DNA from: Bacteroidota bacterium | Lineage (GTDB): Bacteria; Bacteroidota; Bacteroidia; Chitinophagales; BACL12 | Assembly: GCA_029571985.1 (NCBI GenBank) | Contig: JAKQVC010000201.1 | Span: forward strand, 1 to 38,006 | DNA length: 38,006 nt | Direction: 5' to 3' | Shown here: positions 8,205 through 15,546 of the stretch, piece after piece | Position numbering within the stretch: position 1 is the first letter of the stretch | How the letters are laid out: each line of letters starts with the position of its first letter | Notes under the pieces: model-generated | What the model saw: only the letters and a program-made list of their open reading frames with translations | Databases searched by the model: none | What the model was told of the DNA's origin: nothing | Position numbers and translations under genes: made by a program

Positions 8205-8627
8205 TCAATTATCATTGTCAATATATTTTTTCAATTTTGGTAAATGCCATATCCATTTTAACCATGACCCTTTTGTCATGGATTGCAATTGAGATTTATA
8301 CATCAGTAACGCAGCGTACTTATCCTCTATAGCGTAAAGATATTGGACTTCATGTTGAAGCCTAGATATTAAATTACTGTGTTTAGTGACCATAATGATA
8401 GATAACACATCGTATATTTCATCAGGCACAATTACATCTAGTAGCTGACCCTTATATTCAATTCTAGTAGCTGAGGGTAATGGTTTTACGGTGGAATCAT
8501 TAGGTCTAAATAAGGGTACGTAATAAATGGAGTCGATTCCCGGTATTCCACTACTTACCAATTGGTAGCCTTTAAATGAGGTGGGATGGCTGGTGTACAT
8601 CAATCCTTGCGCGTAAATAGTATTCAT
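8205..8627 (-). CDS. Hypothetical protein
   Basis: 140 residues, transcribed toward the terminator at 8130-8164. The N-terminal half is beta-like (MYTSHPTSFKGYQLVSSG) and the C-terminal 60 residues are helical and basic (LISRLQHEVQYLYAIEDKY, LPKLKKYIDNDN). No recognised domain. It is the only minus-strand gene between the HNH gene and the late operon, bordering the repeat region, so a regulatory role is possible but not shown. Confidence 0.6.
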   Translation of the reverse strand: MNTIYAQGLMYTSHPTSFKGYQLVSSGIPGIDSIYYVPLFRPNDSTVKPLPSATRIEYKGQLLDVIVPDEIYDVLSIIMVTKHSNLISRLQHEVQYLYAIEDKYAALLMYKSQLQSMTKGSWLKWIWHLPKLKKYIDNDN

Positions 8628-8780
8628 TTAGTGTACCTATGTAATTAATTTCAATTATGTTACAGTAAAAAATAAAAAAAGTAAAAAATTTTTACTAGGC
8701 TCATTATTGTAATGATCTATAAACGCGCGCGCGTTGCGTCCAATACCTACCCACTTAAACCGATTAAACGCAGGAAAACA

Positions 8781-8810
8781 CGACACGACACGACACGACA
8801 CGACACGACA
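8781..8810. repeat. Tandem (CGACA)6
   Basis: Six perfect 5-bp units. Phase-variable-type short tandem, lying just before the iteron block. Confidence 0.9.
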
Positions 8811-8820
8811 GTTAACCAGT

Positions 8821-9030
8821 GTTGATCGTCGATTGGTGGTGGTGATCAGTGTTGATCGTTGATCAGTTGAACCCGTTGATCAGTTGAACCCGTTGATCAG
8901 TTGAACCCGTTGATCAGTTGAACCCGTTGATCGTTGATCGTTGATCGTTGATCAGTGCACCAGTTGAACCCGTTGATCAGTGCACCAGTTGAACCCGTTG
9001 ATCAGTGTTAATCGTTGATCAGTGCAACCA
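8821..9030. repeat. GTTGATC-based iteron block
   Basis: Four perfect 17-bp tandem copies of GTTGATCAGTTGAACCC at 8858-8874, 8875-8891, 8892-8908 and 8909-8925. They are followed by four GTTGATC heptamers at 8926-8953 and mixed units built from GTTGATC, AGTGCACC and AGTTGAACCC to about 9030. Each full unit holds the palindrome TGATCA (a GATC/Dam-type site). Likely protein-binding iterons. Confidence 0.85.
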
Positions 9031-9034
9031 GTGC

Positions 9035-9068
9035 GCATCTGTTGTTTTTTGCAAATTTTCACAGATGC
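9035..9068. repeat. Inverted repeat GCATCTGT/ACAGATGC
   Basis: 8-bp arms at 9035-9042 and 9061-9068 around an AT-rich 18-nt spacer; could be a hairpin or a dimeric protein site at the edge of the iterons. Confidence 0.6.
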
Positions 9069-9082
9069 ACCATTGCTGCAAT

Positions 9083-9490
9083 CTGGATTCGATTAACTAA
9101 AAACTGGATTCGATTAACTAAAAACTGGATTTTGTTTGTAAAAAATGGACGCAATTCAGCATGATGATGATAGATAAAGTATTGATTTATAAAAGATTAA
9201 TATTGTTAAATTGTATATAGAATCCAGTTTTTCAAAACTTCGTAAGCCGTTTTTTCCGTTTCAAGCGTATCCGTTTAAATTTTTATTAACGTCGCCACCT
9301 AATTTTAAGCCTTGCAGAGTGCTTACTACAGTTCAGGCTTTCTGGATTCTGATCATTGTTTAACGATATTATTTTGTTAAAAATCAACACTTTAGACCGT
9401 CACACCGCGTCGTTTTGCGTCCATTTTCAACAAATGAAATCCACATTTTCCTTAACAAAATCCACATTTTTCATAGTGAAATCCAGTTTA
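9083..9490. repeat. TGGATT boxes on both strands
   Basis: A 21-bp direct repeat beginning CTGGATTCGATTAAC occurs at 9083-9103 and 9104-9124, followed by a third CTGGATTT at 9125. The reverse AATCCAG appears at 9221 and near 9482, TCTGGATTC near 9350, and AATCCAC twice around 9437-9465. The first and fourth boxes with their A/T tails form an inverted pair. Possible binding sites of a regulator or initiator. Confidence 0.65.
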
Positions 9491-9632
9491 TTGTAAGCTG
9501 TTGATTCATAACGATTTATTAAAATAGTGTAATTATTTTGAAAATAGTTATATACATGGGTTACTGCGCAAGCTATACTCTACACATCAAACAACGACAG
9601 ATGAATCCGATATTATCAAATACGGACATTAA

Positions 9633-9704
9633 GATTTAACAGACTGCATTCATAGAGTGCAGTCGATTAAATCAACCAGTAACCGCCCATAACAAGGGCA
9701 AGGA
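9633..9704 (+). ncRNA. Structured 5' leader, copy A
   Basis: Outer helix GATTTAA/TTAAATC (9633-9639 with 9667-9673), CA/GA internal loop, inner helix GACTGCA/TGCAGTC (9642-9648 with 9658-9664) and a 9-nt loop. A second small hairpin GCCC/GGGC (9685-9688 with 9696-9699) ends just before the AAGGA ribosome site of the gene starting at 9711. The same architecture recurs before the next gene. Confidence 0.65.
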
Positions 9705-9710
9705 AATATC

Positions 9711-10154
9711 ATGAACGAAGATAAATTTATCAAAGCATTCCCAATCCCTTCGCTCGCTGAAGCGGTAATTGAAAATATGGGCGGTTGGGAAGCGTTTGAA
9801 CAAAGCGCTTGTGATGTTGCTCGATACGGAATACAAAACGGGTATGGAGGTTTCGTGTATTACAATGAAACCGTCAAGTTTTTTAAAGAAAATCGTCCTG
9901 ATATTAAAACACTATGTCGAAATCAAGCGGACGACTTTGATCAAGATGTTGGCCATATGATCGCAGGATTCAAATGTTTGGGTAATGAATATAGTCCCAA
10001 TGATTGCATCGACGCACTATATGAGAGTGATGCGACAGAGGATTTTATCAGTATACACAATGCATTAGCATGTTTTGCTGGGGAAGAAGTTTGCCGCGCA
10101 TATGCGGACATGGCGGCCGACGACGATCAGGACGATCAGGACGATCAGGACTAA
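9711..10154 (+). CDS. Acidic early protein (DUF7222-like, tentative)
   Basis: 147 residues, first gene of the rightward early region, with the structured leader and an AAGG(A) ribosome site upstream. A middle segment GGFVYYNETVKFFKENRPDIK resembles a family of small phage proteins often found early. Overall strongly acidic; the C-terminus is DDDQ-DDQ-DDQ-D, encoded by a tandem 9-bp GACGATCAG repeat. Acidic early phage proteins are sometimes DNA mimics against restriction or nucleoid proteins; that is only a possibility here. Confidence 0.75.
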   Translation: MNEDKFIKAFPIPSLAEAVIENMGGWEAFEQSACDVARYGIQNGYGGFVYYNETVKFFKENRPDIKTLCRNQADDFDQDVGHMIAGFKCLGNEYSPNDCIDALYESDATEDFISIHNALACFAGEEVCRAYADMAADDDQDDQDDQD

Positions 10155-10159
10155 TTAAC

Positions 10160-10227
10160 GATTTAACAGGGAACATTTGTTAAGTGTTCCCGATTAAATC
10201 AATCAAACGCCCATAAATGGGCAAGGA
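10160..10227 (+). ncRNA. Structured 5' leader, copy B
   Basis: Outer helix GATTTAA/TTAAATC (10160-10166 with 10194-10200), CA/GA internal loop, inner helix GGGAACA/TGTTCCC (10169-10175 with 10185-10191), 9-nt loop. A second hairpin GCCCAT/ATGGGC (10209-10214 with 10217-10222) abuts the AAGGA ribosome site. Same geometry as copy A, but the inner helix has a different, still fully paired sequence. Confidence 0.7.
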
Positions 10228-10234
10228 TACGAAT

Positions 10235-10441
10235 ATGGACAGATTATTTTTGTTGGGCGTAGTGGAAGCTAATTCCACAAACATGCTGTTTAACGGTTTT
10301 TATCCAGTATTGGGCGTTAAAAATTTGAACGCCAAAATAGACTGGATTTCGGTTAACCGCCCAAAGTGGGAAAAATGGGAATGGCAAGAGTACACGGAAG
10401 CTGGTGATTATTTAGGGGAAGGGGAGGGAAAAATAGAATAG
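10235..10441 (+). CDS. Small early protein
   Basis: 68 residues from ATG 10235, which has AAGGA at 10223-10227; the earlier in-frame ATG at 10217 lies inside the leader hairpin. Sequence MDRLFLLGVVEANSTNMLFNG, then Trp-rich and acidic (WEKWEWQEYTEAGDYLGEGEG). Not recognised. Its leader is a duplicate of that of the gene before, suggesting shared control. Confidence 0.65.
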   Translation: MDRLFLLGVVEANSTNMLFNGFYPVLGVKNLNAKIDWISVNRPKWEKWEWQEYTEAGDYLGEGEGKIE

Positions 10442-10475
10442 AATTAGTTTTAACATTATCATTATCATTATCATA

Positions 10476-10691
10476 TTGTTGGAGGAAGGCGGTTATGAGC
10501 CTGACATTATATTAATTGTCACATCGTCCGCTGATCGTGTTATTTCCACAATGTCAACTGTACCTGATAAATTCGATGTGAAATTATCGGTGTGGCAGCA
10601 TGATAAACACATACTCGATATTACCAATCGTAAAGAAATAACAGCTTATTTAATGGAGGATACATGTACACAATCTATTCACCAGCCTTAG
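10476..10691 (+). CDS. Small hypothetical protein, start unclear
   Basis: An open frame of up to 71 residues with protein-like content (DIILIVTSSADRVIST, VWQHDKHILDITNR) but no ATG in frame; it would have to begin at TTG 10476 or 10479. The good ribosome site GGAGGA at 10481-10486 points to ATG 10495, which lies in another frame and runs only six codons. A one-base indel near 10503 would join the two. It overlaps the start of the next gene by 28 nt. Confidence 0.4.
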   Translation: MLEEGGYEPDIILIVTSSADRVISTMSTVPDKFDVKLSVWQHDKHILDITNRKEITAYLMEDTCTQSIHQP

Positions 10692-10861
10692 TCAAGCGAT
10701 GGTTTGTAGGCAGTGCCGATATTCCGCACATGGTTAAGCGTACCTTGTGGGATAACGACATTATAGTTAACCATACCGCGCGCACTATTGCGCGGTTTAA
10801 TTCCGATCTGCCAATTTCGGACGACGATATGGCAGTGTTAAAAGCTAGACATAGGATGTAA
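10664..10861 (+). CDS. Small hypothetical protein, possibly truncated by frameshift
   Basis: 65 residues from ATG 10664 with GGAGG about 6 nt upstream. Sequence is basic with a C-terminal helix (MAVLKARHRM). The next reading frame, starting directly after it with no start codon, reads as the natural continuation (see next entry), so this may be the N-terminal half of a gene of about 120 residues. Function unknown. Confidence 0.5.
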   Translation: MYTIYSPALVKRWFVGSADIPHMVKRTLWDNDIIVNHTARTIARFNSDLPISDDDMAVLKARHRM

Positions 10862-11022
10862 TAGTAGAGGCGGCGCACGCCATAGACAACGATAATTGGG
10901 AACATTTTAAACGATGCATATACTTCTGTACATCATTCGACGCTACGCTACATGGCAATAAAATATATTCCCGTAAACTTTTAGGGGAACATATTGATTG
11001 GGTGATGGAGTTTCAAAGATGA
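10855..11022 (+). pseudogene. Open frame without start codon, likely 3' part of the preceding gene
   Basis: From codon 10855 to TGA 11020-11022 an uninterrupted frame of 55 codons reads DVIVEAAHAIDNDNWEHF, then CTSFDATLHGNKIYSRKLL and ends HIDWVMEFQR. It has no ATG, GTG or TTG near its beginning and is preceded by TAG at 10852. Its protein-like quality and the ATGA overlap with the next gene argue that it is translated or was recently. A one-base insertion at the codon before 10855 would fuse it to the 10664 frame. Confidence 0.45.
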
Positions 11023-11135
11023 AATGTGAAAACGAGTTATGGGTATTATTTTGGGCACTATTATTTGGTTATTTGGCAGTGGCAGCTATATGCAAAGCTG
11101 TCATCATAGCCCTAACGTGGGTGAGAAAGGGATGA
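11019..11135 (+). CDS. 38-residue membrane micro-protein
   Basis: ATG 11019 overlaps the preceding TGA (ATGA), and its own TGA overlaps the next ATG (11132). The product starts MKCENELWVLFWALLFGYLA and holds one strong membrane segment, then a basic tail (LTWVRKG). Coupled overlaps on both sides support expression. Role unknown; possibly a holin-, inhibitor- or exclusion-type micro-protein. Confidence 0.5.
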   Translation: MKCENELWVLFWALLFGYLAVAAICKAVIIALTWVRKG

Positions 11136-11548
11136 GGGCGTTAGTTAAATATTTGGAAGAACAACAGGACTATGCACTGTGGGATGACGAGGGGTTATTG
11201 GATGAAGATAATCCTGTGTGGCGCGAACCTTGGGTGCGACGATTACATGAGCAATTTATTGATACTATTATTCACTGTATGCCGAAAGATCATTTTTTGG
11301 CAGTTAACCCGCAAGGGGACTATATTGTGTCACCAGTAAAACATATATCTATACCTATGCCCCATTGGAATACATTAAATAATGGTGCTAGTCAATCAGG
11401 CGCTAGAGCTATCCGTATTTACCGCGCGGATGGTAAGTACGAGGGGCAAGGGGAACTGGTGAGCGCGGGCGTGATCGCCATCCCAGAACACGCGTCGTTG
11501 TCAGTCAATGAAACAATCATTGGTAATAGCGAATGGGATAGCGTATGA
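11132..11548 (+). CDS. Hypothetical early protein
   Basis: 138 residues from ATG 11132, chosen because it overlaps the micro-protein stop and follows GAGAAAGG; the longer frame from 11039 would cover the micro-protein. N-terminal half acidic and Trp-rich (YALWDDEGLLDEDNPVWREPW), C-terminal half beta-like with IRIYRADGKYEGQGELVSAG. No known domain recognised. Confidence 0.6.
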   Translation: MRALVKYLEEQQDYALWDDEGLLDEDNPVWREPWVRRLHEQFIDTIIHCMPKDHFLAVNPQGDYIVSPVKHISIPMPHWNTLNNGASQSGARAIRIYRADGKYEGQGELVSAGVIAIPEHASLSVNETIIGNSEWDSV

Positions 11549-11619
11549 AACTGCTAGGGTGGTTGTTGTTTTTTGGGTGGTTGCTATTGTCAGTGGCAGC
11601 TAAAGCCTGTAGTATGTAA
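11545..11619 (+). CDS. 24-residue membrane micro-protein
   Basis: ATG 11545 overlaps the preceding stop (ATGA); the product is MKLLGWLLFFGWLLLSVAAK plus ACSM, essentially one membrane segment or signal-like peptide. Its VAAKAC end echoes the AVAAICKA of the 38-residue micro-protein, so the two may be related. Too short to be certain. Confidence 0.4.
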   Translation: MKLLGWLLFFGWLLLSVAAKACSM

Positions 11620-11647
11620 TTATCTCATTAATAATTACGGTGGTAAA

Positions 11648-12046
11648 ATGCTAAAGCGTAAACAGTTTCTAGTTCACCATCACATTAACGGTAACACGTT
11701 AAACCAGTGGTGTAAGCGGGGACAGGCTATTCGCTTGTCACGGGGTAAAAGTCGTTACATTGTGACGACCAATGATCTGGTCGCAGCCTTTTCGAGCGAC
11801 AAAAGTATTGCTATAGAGGGGTTATTATTCACCATCGGGATTGATAACAATTTATTAATCCTATCTCGTGGGGGTGGGGAATCATCCCCACTCTACCCTG
11901 AACTGATGGCGCGAGCCATTGCCAATGCCACCGTGGGTGACGACACGGCAAAGCGACAACATTTAACATCCGGTGATGACGTGGAAATCATCACATCATT
12001 ATTGAGCGAAGACCAAATGATTAAATTAGGAGCAAAAAACGTATGA
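11648..12046 (+). CDS. HTH-like DNA-binding protein (putative)
   Basis: 132 residues from ATG 11648 with GGTGG upstream; the earlier in-frame start at 11573 lies inside the micro-protein. The N-terminus is basic, with a possible HTH (VHHHINGNTLNQWCKRGQAI followed by RLSRGKSRYIVTTNDL), like the helix-turn-helix plus 'wing' of excisionase or MerR-type proteins. The C-terminal half is acidic. It ends in an ATGA overlap with the next gene. Could regulate the early region. Confidence 0.5.
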   Translation: MLKRKQFLVHHHINGNTLNQWCKRGQAIRLSRGKSRYIVTTNDLVAAFSSDKSIAIEGLLFTIGIDNNLLILSRGGGESSPLYPELMARAIANATVGDDTAKRQHLTSGDDVEIITSLLSEDQMIKLGAKNV

Positions 12047-13014
12047 CACACATTGAGTACCGTTTGAAAGCAGGTGAAACCTCACAGGTAATTATCGGCG
12101 GTAATACATTAACCCTGACCGGATGGGGTACAACCTCACCATTGGGGACAATAATCACACCTGAACAGGTGGATGGTTACATTGCAAAAGGGTACACCGA
12201 CACACCTGTATTTGTCATCCAACCAGTCAATGCCAAAGTCGAATTATTAAAATTACTACCCGCTGACTGGCATCCCTACGTGGATGCAAATGGGGTTGAG
12301 GGATTTACGGCCTTGCGCGATAACCCAGCTTACACCGTAATGGTGGATACCTACATGGCGCAGATACCCACTTTATACACGCAAATTGCTTGGGATTATC
12401 CTCCCGCAGAACCGGAGGTGGAAACAACTATTAAAAATAGTTTACCGCCTATGACGGATGAATTGAAATTCGTTATCCAAACGTATAATGCAGCGGTGCA
12501 AATGATCGCCATGAATAATCAGGCACGGTTAGCGGAATTAAAAGATAATTCTAAACACAGCCCGCTAGCGCTTGCGTATATTGACGCATTGGAATGGCAC
12601 GCTAAGGGCGACGGTCAAGAACCTATTGCCCCTAAAGATTTATCAGGGGTAGCGTATGCCCCTGTGAAAACAAGTGCACGCAAAGGCGCAGGACGACCTG
12701 TTAAAGTGGGTACATCACTGAGCGACCAAATTGACGCATGGGCGCGAAATAATGGTGGGTGGTTTAAACCCGCTATCGTCGTAATTGAGGGTGTAAAACC
12801 TGCCAGTACAGTACAGAAAATACGTGAGCTAGCAACAGAGCGTACGTTGCTATCGCGCCCAACAGAAGGTGGTGTGGAATATATTCATAAATTCAACATT
12901 CCTCAATATACCACTGAAAAATTAATTGAGCTGATGGCAGATCGCCGAGTGACCGAAAATGAGTATTTTCTGGTTGACGGTCATGTTATCAAGATGGTGA
13001 GCACACCATGTTGA
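12043..13014 (+). CDS. Hypothetical early protein
   Basis: 323 residues, ATG overlapping the previous stop. N-terminal 90 residues are beta-like and Gly/Thr-rich (QVIIGGNTLTLTGWGTT); the middle is helical; a basic linker ARKGAGRPVKVG (about 222-233), similar to an AT-hook, precedes a possible winged-helix-like region (PASTVQKIRELATERTLL). This suggests DNA binding, but I recognise no family. Confidence 0.6.
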   Translation: MTHIEYRLKAGETSQVIIGGNTLTLTGWGTTSPLGTIITPEQVDGYIAKGYTDTPVFVIQPVNAKVELLKLLPADWHPYVDANGVEGFTALRDNPAYTVMVDTYMAQIPTLYTQIAWDYPPAEPEVETTIKNSLPPMTDELKFVIQTYNAAVQMIAMNNQARLAELKDNSKHSPLALAYIDALEWHAKGDGQEPIAPKDLSGVAYAPVKTSARKGAGRPVKVGTSLSDQIDAWARNNGGWFKPAIVVIEGVKPASTVQKIRELATERTLLSRPTEGGVEYIHKFNIPQYTTEKLIELMADRRVTENEYFLVDGHVIKMVSTPC

Positions 13015-13166
13015 GCAAATACAACCCATGCTATAGGCCGGACAAAAGCCGCATCATTAAATTATTAATAATGATCATGCGTACAGACTGCTCATGCTGC
13101 ATCAGTATGCGATTATTATCAATCGCGCTAATCGAATTAATCATTATAGGAGTATTATTATGGTAA
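13008..13166 (+). CDS. 52-residue Cys-containing membrane micro-protein
   Basis: ATG 13008 overlaps the preceding stop by 7 nt, and its TAA lies 7 nt past the next start. The product has a basic N-terminus, a CSCC cluster, and ends in a membrane segment (RLLSIALIELIIIGVLLW). Overlaps on both sides suggest coupling. Opposite-strand open frame 13031-13294 is not convincing. Confidence 0.45.
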   Translation: MLSKYNPCYRPDKSRIIKLLIMIMRTDCSCCISMRLLSIALIELIIIGVLLW

Positions 13167-13315
13167 TTGTTTACTATCATGCAAATTGTAAAGATGGTAT
13201 AGCGGCGGCGGCTGTCGCGGCTAATTATTTTCATTATGATGGGATAGATGTATCCCGTATCGCTAAAGAGTTTGGTGGTGGCGGACATATTCACGCAGCG
13301 GGGTTTAAAATCTAA
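13160..13315 (+). CDS. Miniature DHH/DHHA1-type phosphoesterase remnant
   Basis: 51 residues from ATG 13160 with TAGGAGT upstream. The first 20 residues (MVIVYYHANCKDGIAAAAVA) match the start of DHH phosphoesterases ('YH.NC.DG..AA'). The last 17 (IAKEFGGGGHIHAAGFKI) match the DHHA1 nucleotide-binding signature GGGHxxAAGF. The roughly 250 residues normally between them, including the DHH motif itself, are absent, so activity is unlikely. The in-frame join looks like an internal deletion of a full gene, kept with a good ribosome site and a TAATG overlap with the next gene. Confidence 0.65.
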   Translation: MVIVYYHANCKDGIAAAAVAANYFHYDGIDVSRIAKEFGGGGHIHAAGFKI

Positions 13316-14742
13316 TGAGGATTGAGAGGTACATGGAGACTACGGAATGGCGCAAGCTTGGTGGTTTATCTCGACCACTGGAGCTAGGGCACATTACCGC
13401 CGAGGATATAATGGACATGGTAGTGATGCCTGCTATTGCCGCTGTAGGAGTACCTGTACCTCTCGCCATTGCCACATCCATGTTGACCCATAGCGACACC
13501 ATAGGGTTCGGCGTGGCATTTACCAGTGCAGTGGTAATGGGATTACTACATGCAACGCGCCCATTGCGAGATGGGTTTTTATTCCAACGCCCTATCGCTC
13601 GTGGCGGTGATACCGTAGTAAAAGAATTACCCCCCGAACCTACCCCTGAACCTGCCCCGGCACGCCAAAATTACGCTATTGAGCGGATAGAATTACTGCA
13701 ACGCGCACTGGATGCACGGGGAATTTTATTCACCGTTGACGGGTGTGACCCTGATTCGTCTACCTCTGTTGATCTATTTAATTTGAAACCTAATAAGGCG
13801 GGATTGAAACTAAATGATACCGATTTTGGGGATGATTTTGCGCGCGATACCGCACTACCCCGTAATGCTAGTCGGATAGGTGTTATCAATAATGCGGGTA
13901 ATGGGATGGCACGTTTAATATTACCTAAACCCGTGCGTGAATATATTAATTACGATATTTCAGTTATTACGGATGAGGGGAAAATATTACCTGTCCATAT
14001 CGGGGCAACGCTCGACGGGGTACAGCAATTAGATTTAACTGAATTACCGCACGTCGCCATTGGTGGTACAACTCGTAGTGGTAAAACTATATTTGCATTA
14101 ACGGTATTACTGACAATGGGGCATTTGCGATCACCGAAACACGTTAATTACTGGTTAGCGGATGGTAAGATGGTGACATTCCCACTTATTAAAACGTTAC
14201 CACATGTCACGCGCCCAATCGCCGTGGATTATGATCAATTTATTGAGTTATTAAACGACGCGGAAGATGAATTGAATCGTAGAAATACATTATTTGCGGC
14301 GAGTGGCAGCCAAAACATAATGGACTACCACGACGCAGGCAATACATTACCGTACATCGTGATCGGATGCGATGAATTATCCCTATTACTCGATAACGGG
14401 GATAAAAAAGATTGGGTAAATGCATTAAACAAACTGACTAAATTGGCAAAAGCGGGGCGGTCAGTGGGGATTCATTTGATGTTGATTGATCAAACCTTTG
14501 AGCGAAAAACATACCCATCTCGATTAATGGAGAATGTACCTACCGGGGTATGTTTCGCGGTAGGAAGTAAGCACGCCTCTAAGCAAGTGATCAAAGTGGA
14601 TGGTGCTGAAACATTATTGGGTAAAGGGGATGGGCTAGCCTTTACAGTGGGTGATTATGAGGCAACCCGTTTCCAATCATTATTTATATCTACTGAGGGG
14701 GTCAAGGAGGAGGTTAAAAAAATAGCAAAAAAGTGGTTGTAA
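13315..14742 (+). CDS. FtsK/SpoIIIE-like DNA translocase, membrane-anchored
   Basis: 475 residues. About 28-77 contain two hydrophobic stretches (VVMPAIAAVGVPVPLAIA and TIGFGVAFTSAVVMGLL), likely membrane hairpin. A Pro-rich linker follows, then the motor: Walker A GGTTRSGKT (250-258), Walker B VIGCDELSLL with D353 and E354, and an FtsK-like region ending EATRFQSLFIS. Known members pump double-stranded DNA through membranes (FtsK, SpoIIIE, TcpA) or move DNA in conjugation. In a phage that has its own terminase, a second DNA pump next to wall hydrolases is unusual. The gamma DNA-sequence-reading domain of FtsK is not evident. Confidence 0.85.
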   Translation: MRIERYMETTEWRKLGGLSRPLELGHITAEDIMDMVVMPAIAAVGVPVPLAIATSMLTHSDTIGFGVAFTSAVVMGLLHATRPLRDGFLFQRPIARGGDTVVKELPPEPTPEPAPARQNYAIERIELLQRALDARGILFTVDGCDPDSSTSVDLFNLKPNKAGLKLNDTDFGDDFARDTALPRNASRIGVINNAGNGMARLILPKPVREYINYDISVITDEGKILPVHIGATLDGVQQLDLTELPHVAIGGTTRSGKTIFALTVLLTMGHLRSPKHVNYWLADGKMVTFPLIKTLPHVTRPIAVDYDQFIELLNDAEDELNRRNTLFAASGSQNIMDYHDAGNTLPYIVIGCDELSLLLDNGDKKDWVNALNKLTKLAKAGRSVGIHLMLIDQTFERKTYPSRLMENVPTGVCFAVGSKHASKQVIKVDGAETLLGKGDGLAFTVGDYEATRFQSLFISTEGVKEEVKKIAKKWL

Positions 14743-14793
14743 TTAAACTACAAATAATTATAATATAACTTTACATCTAATTAGGCGAGAATT

Positions 14794-15546
14794 ATGGCGA
14801 ATATTCCAAGCAGAAGTGGTCAAAATTGGCTGATCTCAGCATTGCGTGATGATGGGTCAGGCAGCGACTATACATTCATGGGGCTGAACATTGGAGCAAC
14901 AATGTTAACCTTGTTAGCCATCACCGATATGGTGATTTTATTCTCATGGGGTAAGGAAATATGGGAAGGTGGGAAGGCGTCAGGAAATATTACCATCACC
15001 CTGTCAGTGGCAATATCATTTCTAGTATTACTATTCGGTATCGTGGACGCGGGCGCGGTACTTAGCGGGCGTCGTAATGTATTTTACTCGGCGATTGCAT
15101 TAATGTTGGTGCAAGCGTTAGTGTTTAATTTACGGTCAAGTGACGTGGTAGACCCATTCTTTAATAGCATTGATGGGTTAAAACGTACCATCCAAGCAAC
15201 TCAATTTGATTTCGATAAAAACCTGAGTACGTACACCCCGGAACAAGTACGGCAGATCAGAACCAAGGCTAATTATGAGCCTGATTCCCTGACCGGGTTT
15301 AATCCTAATTATTTATTTGATGACGGTAGACGTGGCCCAAATATGTTAAGTCAAGCGGAGCGGGCGTGGTGCATTGATACTGCATCGCGTGGTGCATTAA
15401 CGATGGCGACCGCCGCCGCGTGCGGGTATGTACCACCATCAAAGGCATGGTGCGCAAAACATCAAGCCATATTAGAAAGTGATTTTCCTGAAGGCGCAAA
15501 GGCGTGCGGGTACTTGATCGTTATCCCCGCAAATAAGGTGCGGTAA
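14794..15546 (+). CDS. Multi-pass membrane protein with Cys-containing C-terminal domain
   Basis: 250 residues. ATG 14794 has AGGCGAG upstream. Three or four membrane segments (about 32-52, 65-85, 95-111), then a soluble domain with four to five cysteines (AWCID, ATAAACGYV, AWCAKHQ, KACGYL) that may form disulfides outside the inner membrane. It lies between the FtsK-like motor and the M23 peptidase with a TAATG overlap to the latter, and is probably a channel or scaffold of that module. Family not recognised. Confidence 0.65.
   Translation: MANIPSRSGQNWLISALRDDGSGSDYTFMGLNIGATMLTLLAITDMVILFSWGKEIWEGGKASGNITITLSVAISFLVLLFGIVDAGAVLSGRRNVFYSAIALMLVQALVFNLRSSDVVDPFFNSIDGLKRTIQATQFDFDKNLSTYTPEQVRQIRTKANYEPDSLTGFNPNYLFDDGRRGPNMLSQAERAWCIDTASRGALTMATAAACGYVPPSKAWCAKHQAILESDFPEGAKACGYLIVIPANKVR

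Larger units (their letters stand above)
8640..9710. other. Large non-coding control region, putative replication origin
   Basis: About 1.07 kb with no credible gene. It contains, in order: A/T tracts, a CGCGCGCGCG-type alternating run near 8724, a CGACA tandem array, GTTGATC-based iterons, a long inverted repeat, TGGATT boxes on both strands, and the RNA leader of the first early gene. Dense direct repeats and AT-rich flanks next to a replication operon are typical of iteron origins. No initiator protein is identified, so the call is inference. Confidence 0.5.

Noticed and set aside
8781-9030. CRISPR-like array
   Set aside because: Repeats are contiguous or directly abutting short modules without unique spacers of regular length; fits iterons rather than CRISPR.
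13031-13294. 87-residue minus-strand open frame over the DHH remnant
   Set aside because: Opposite two plus-strand frames with proper overlaps and ribosome site; no supporting signals of its own.
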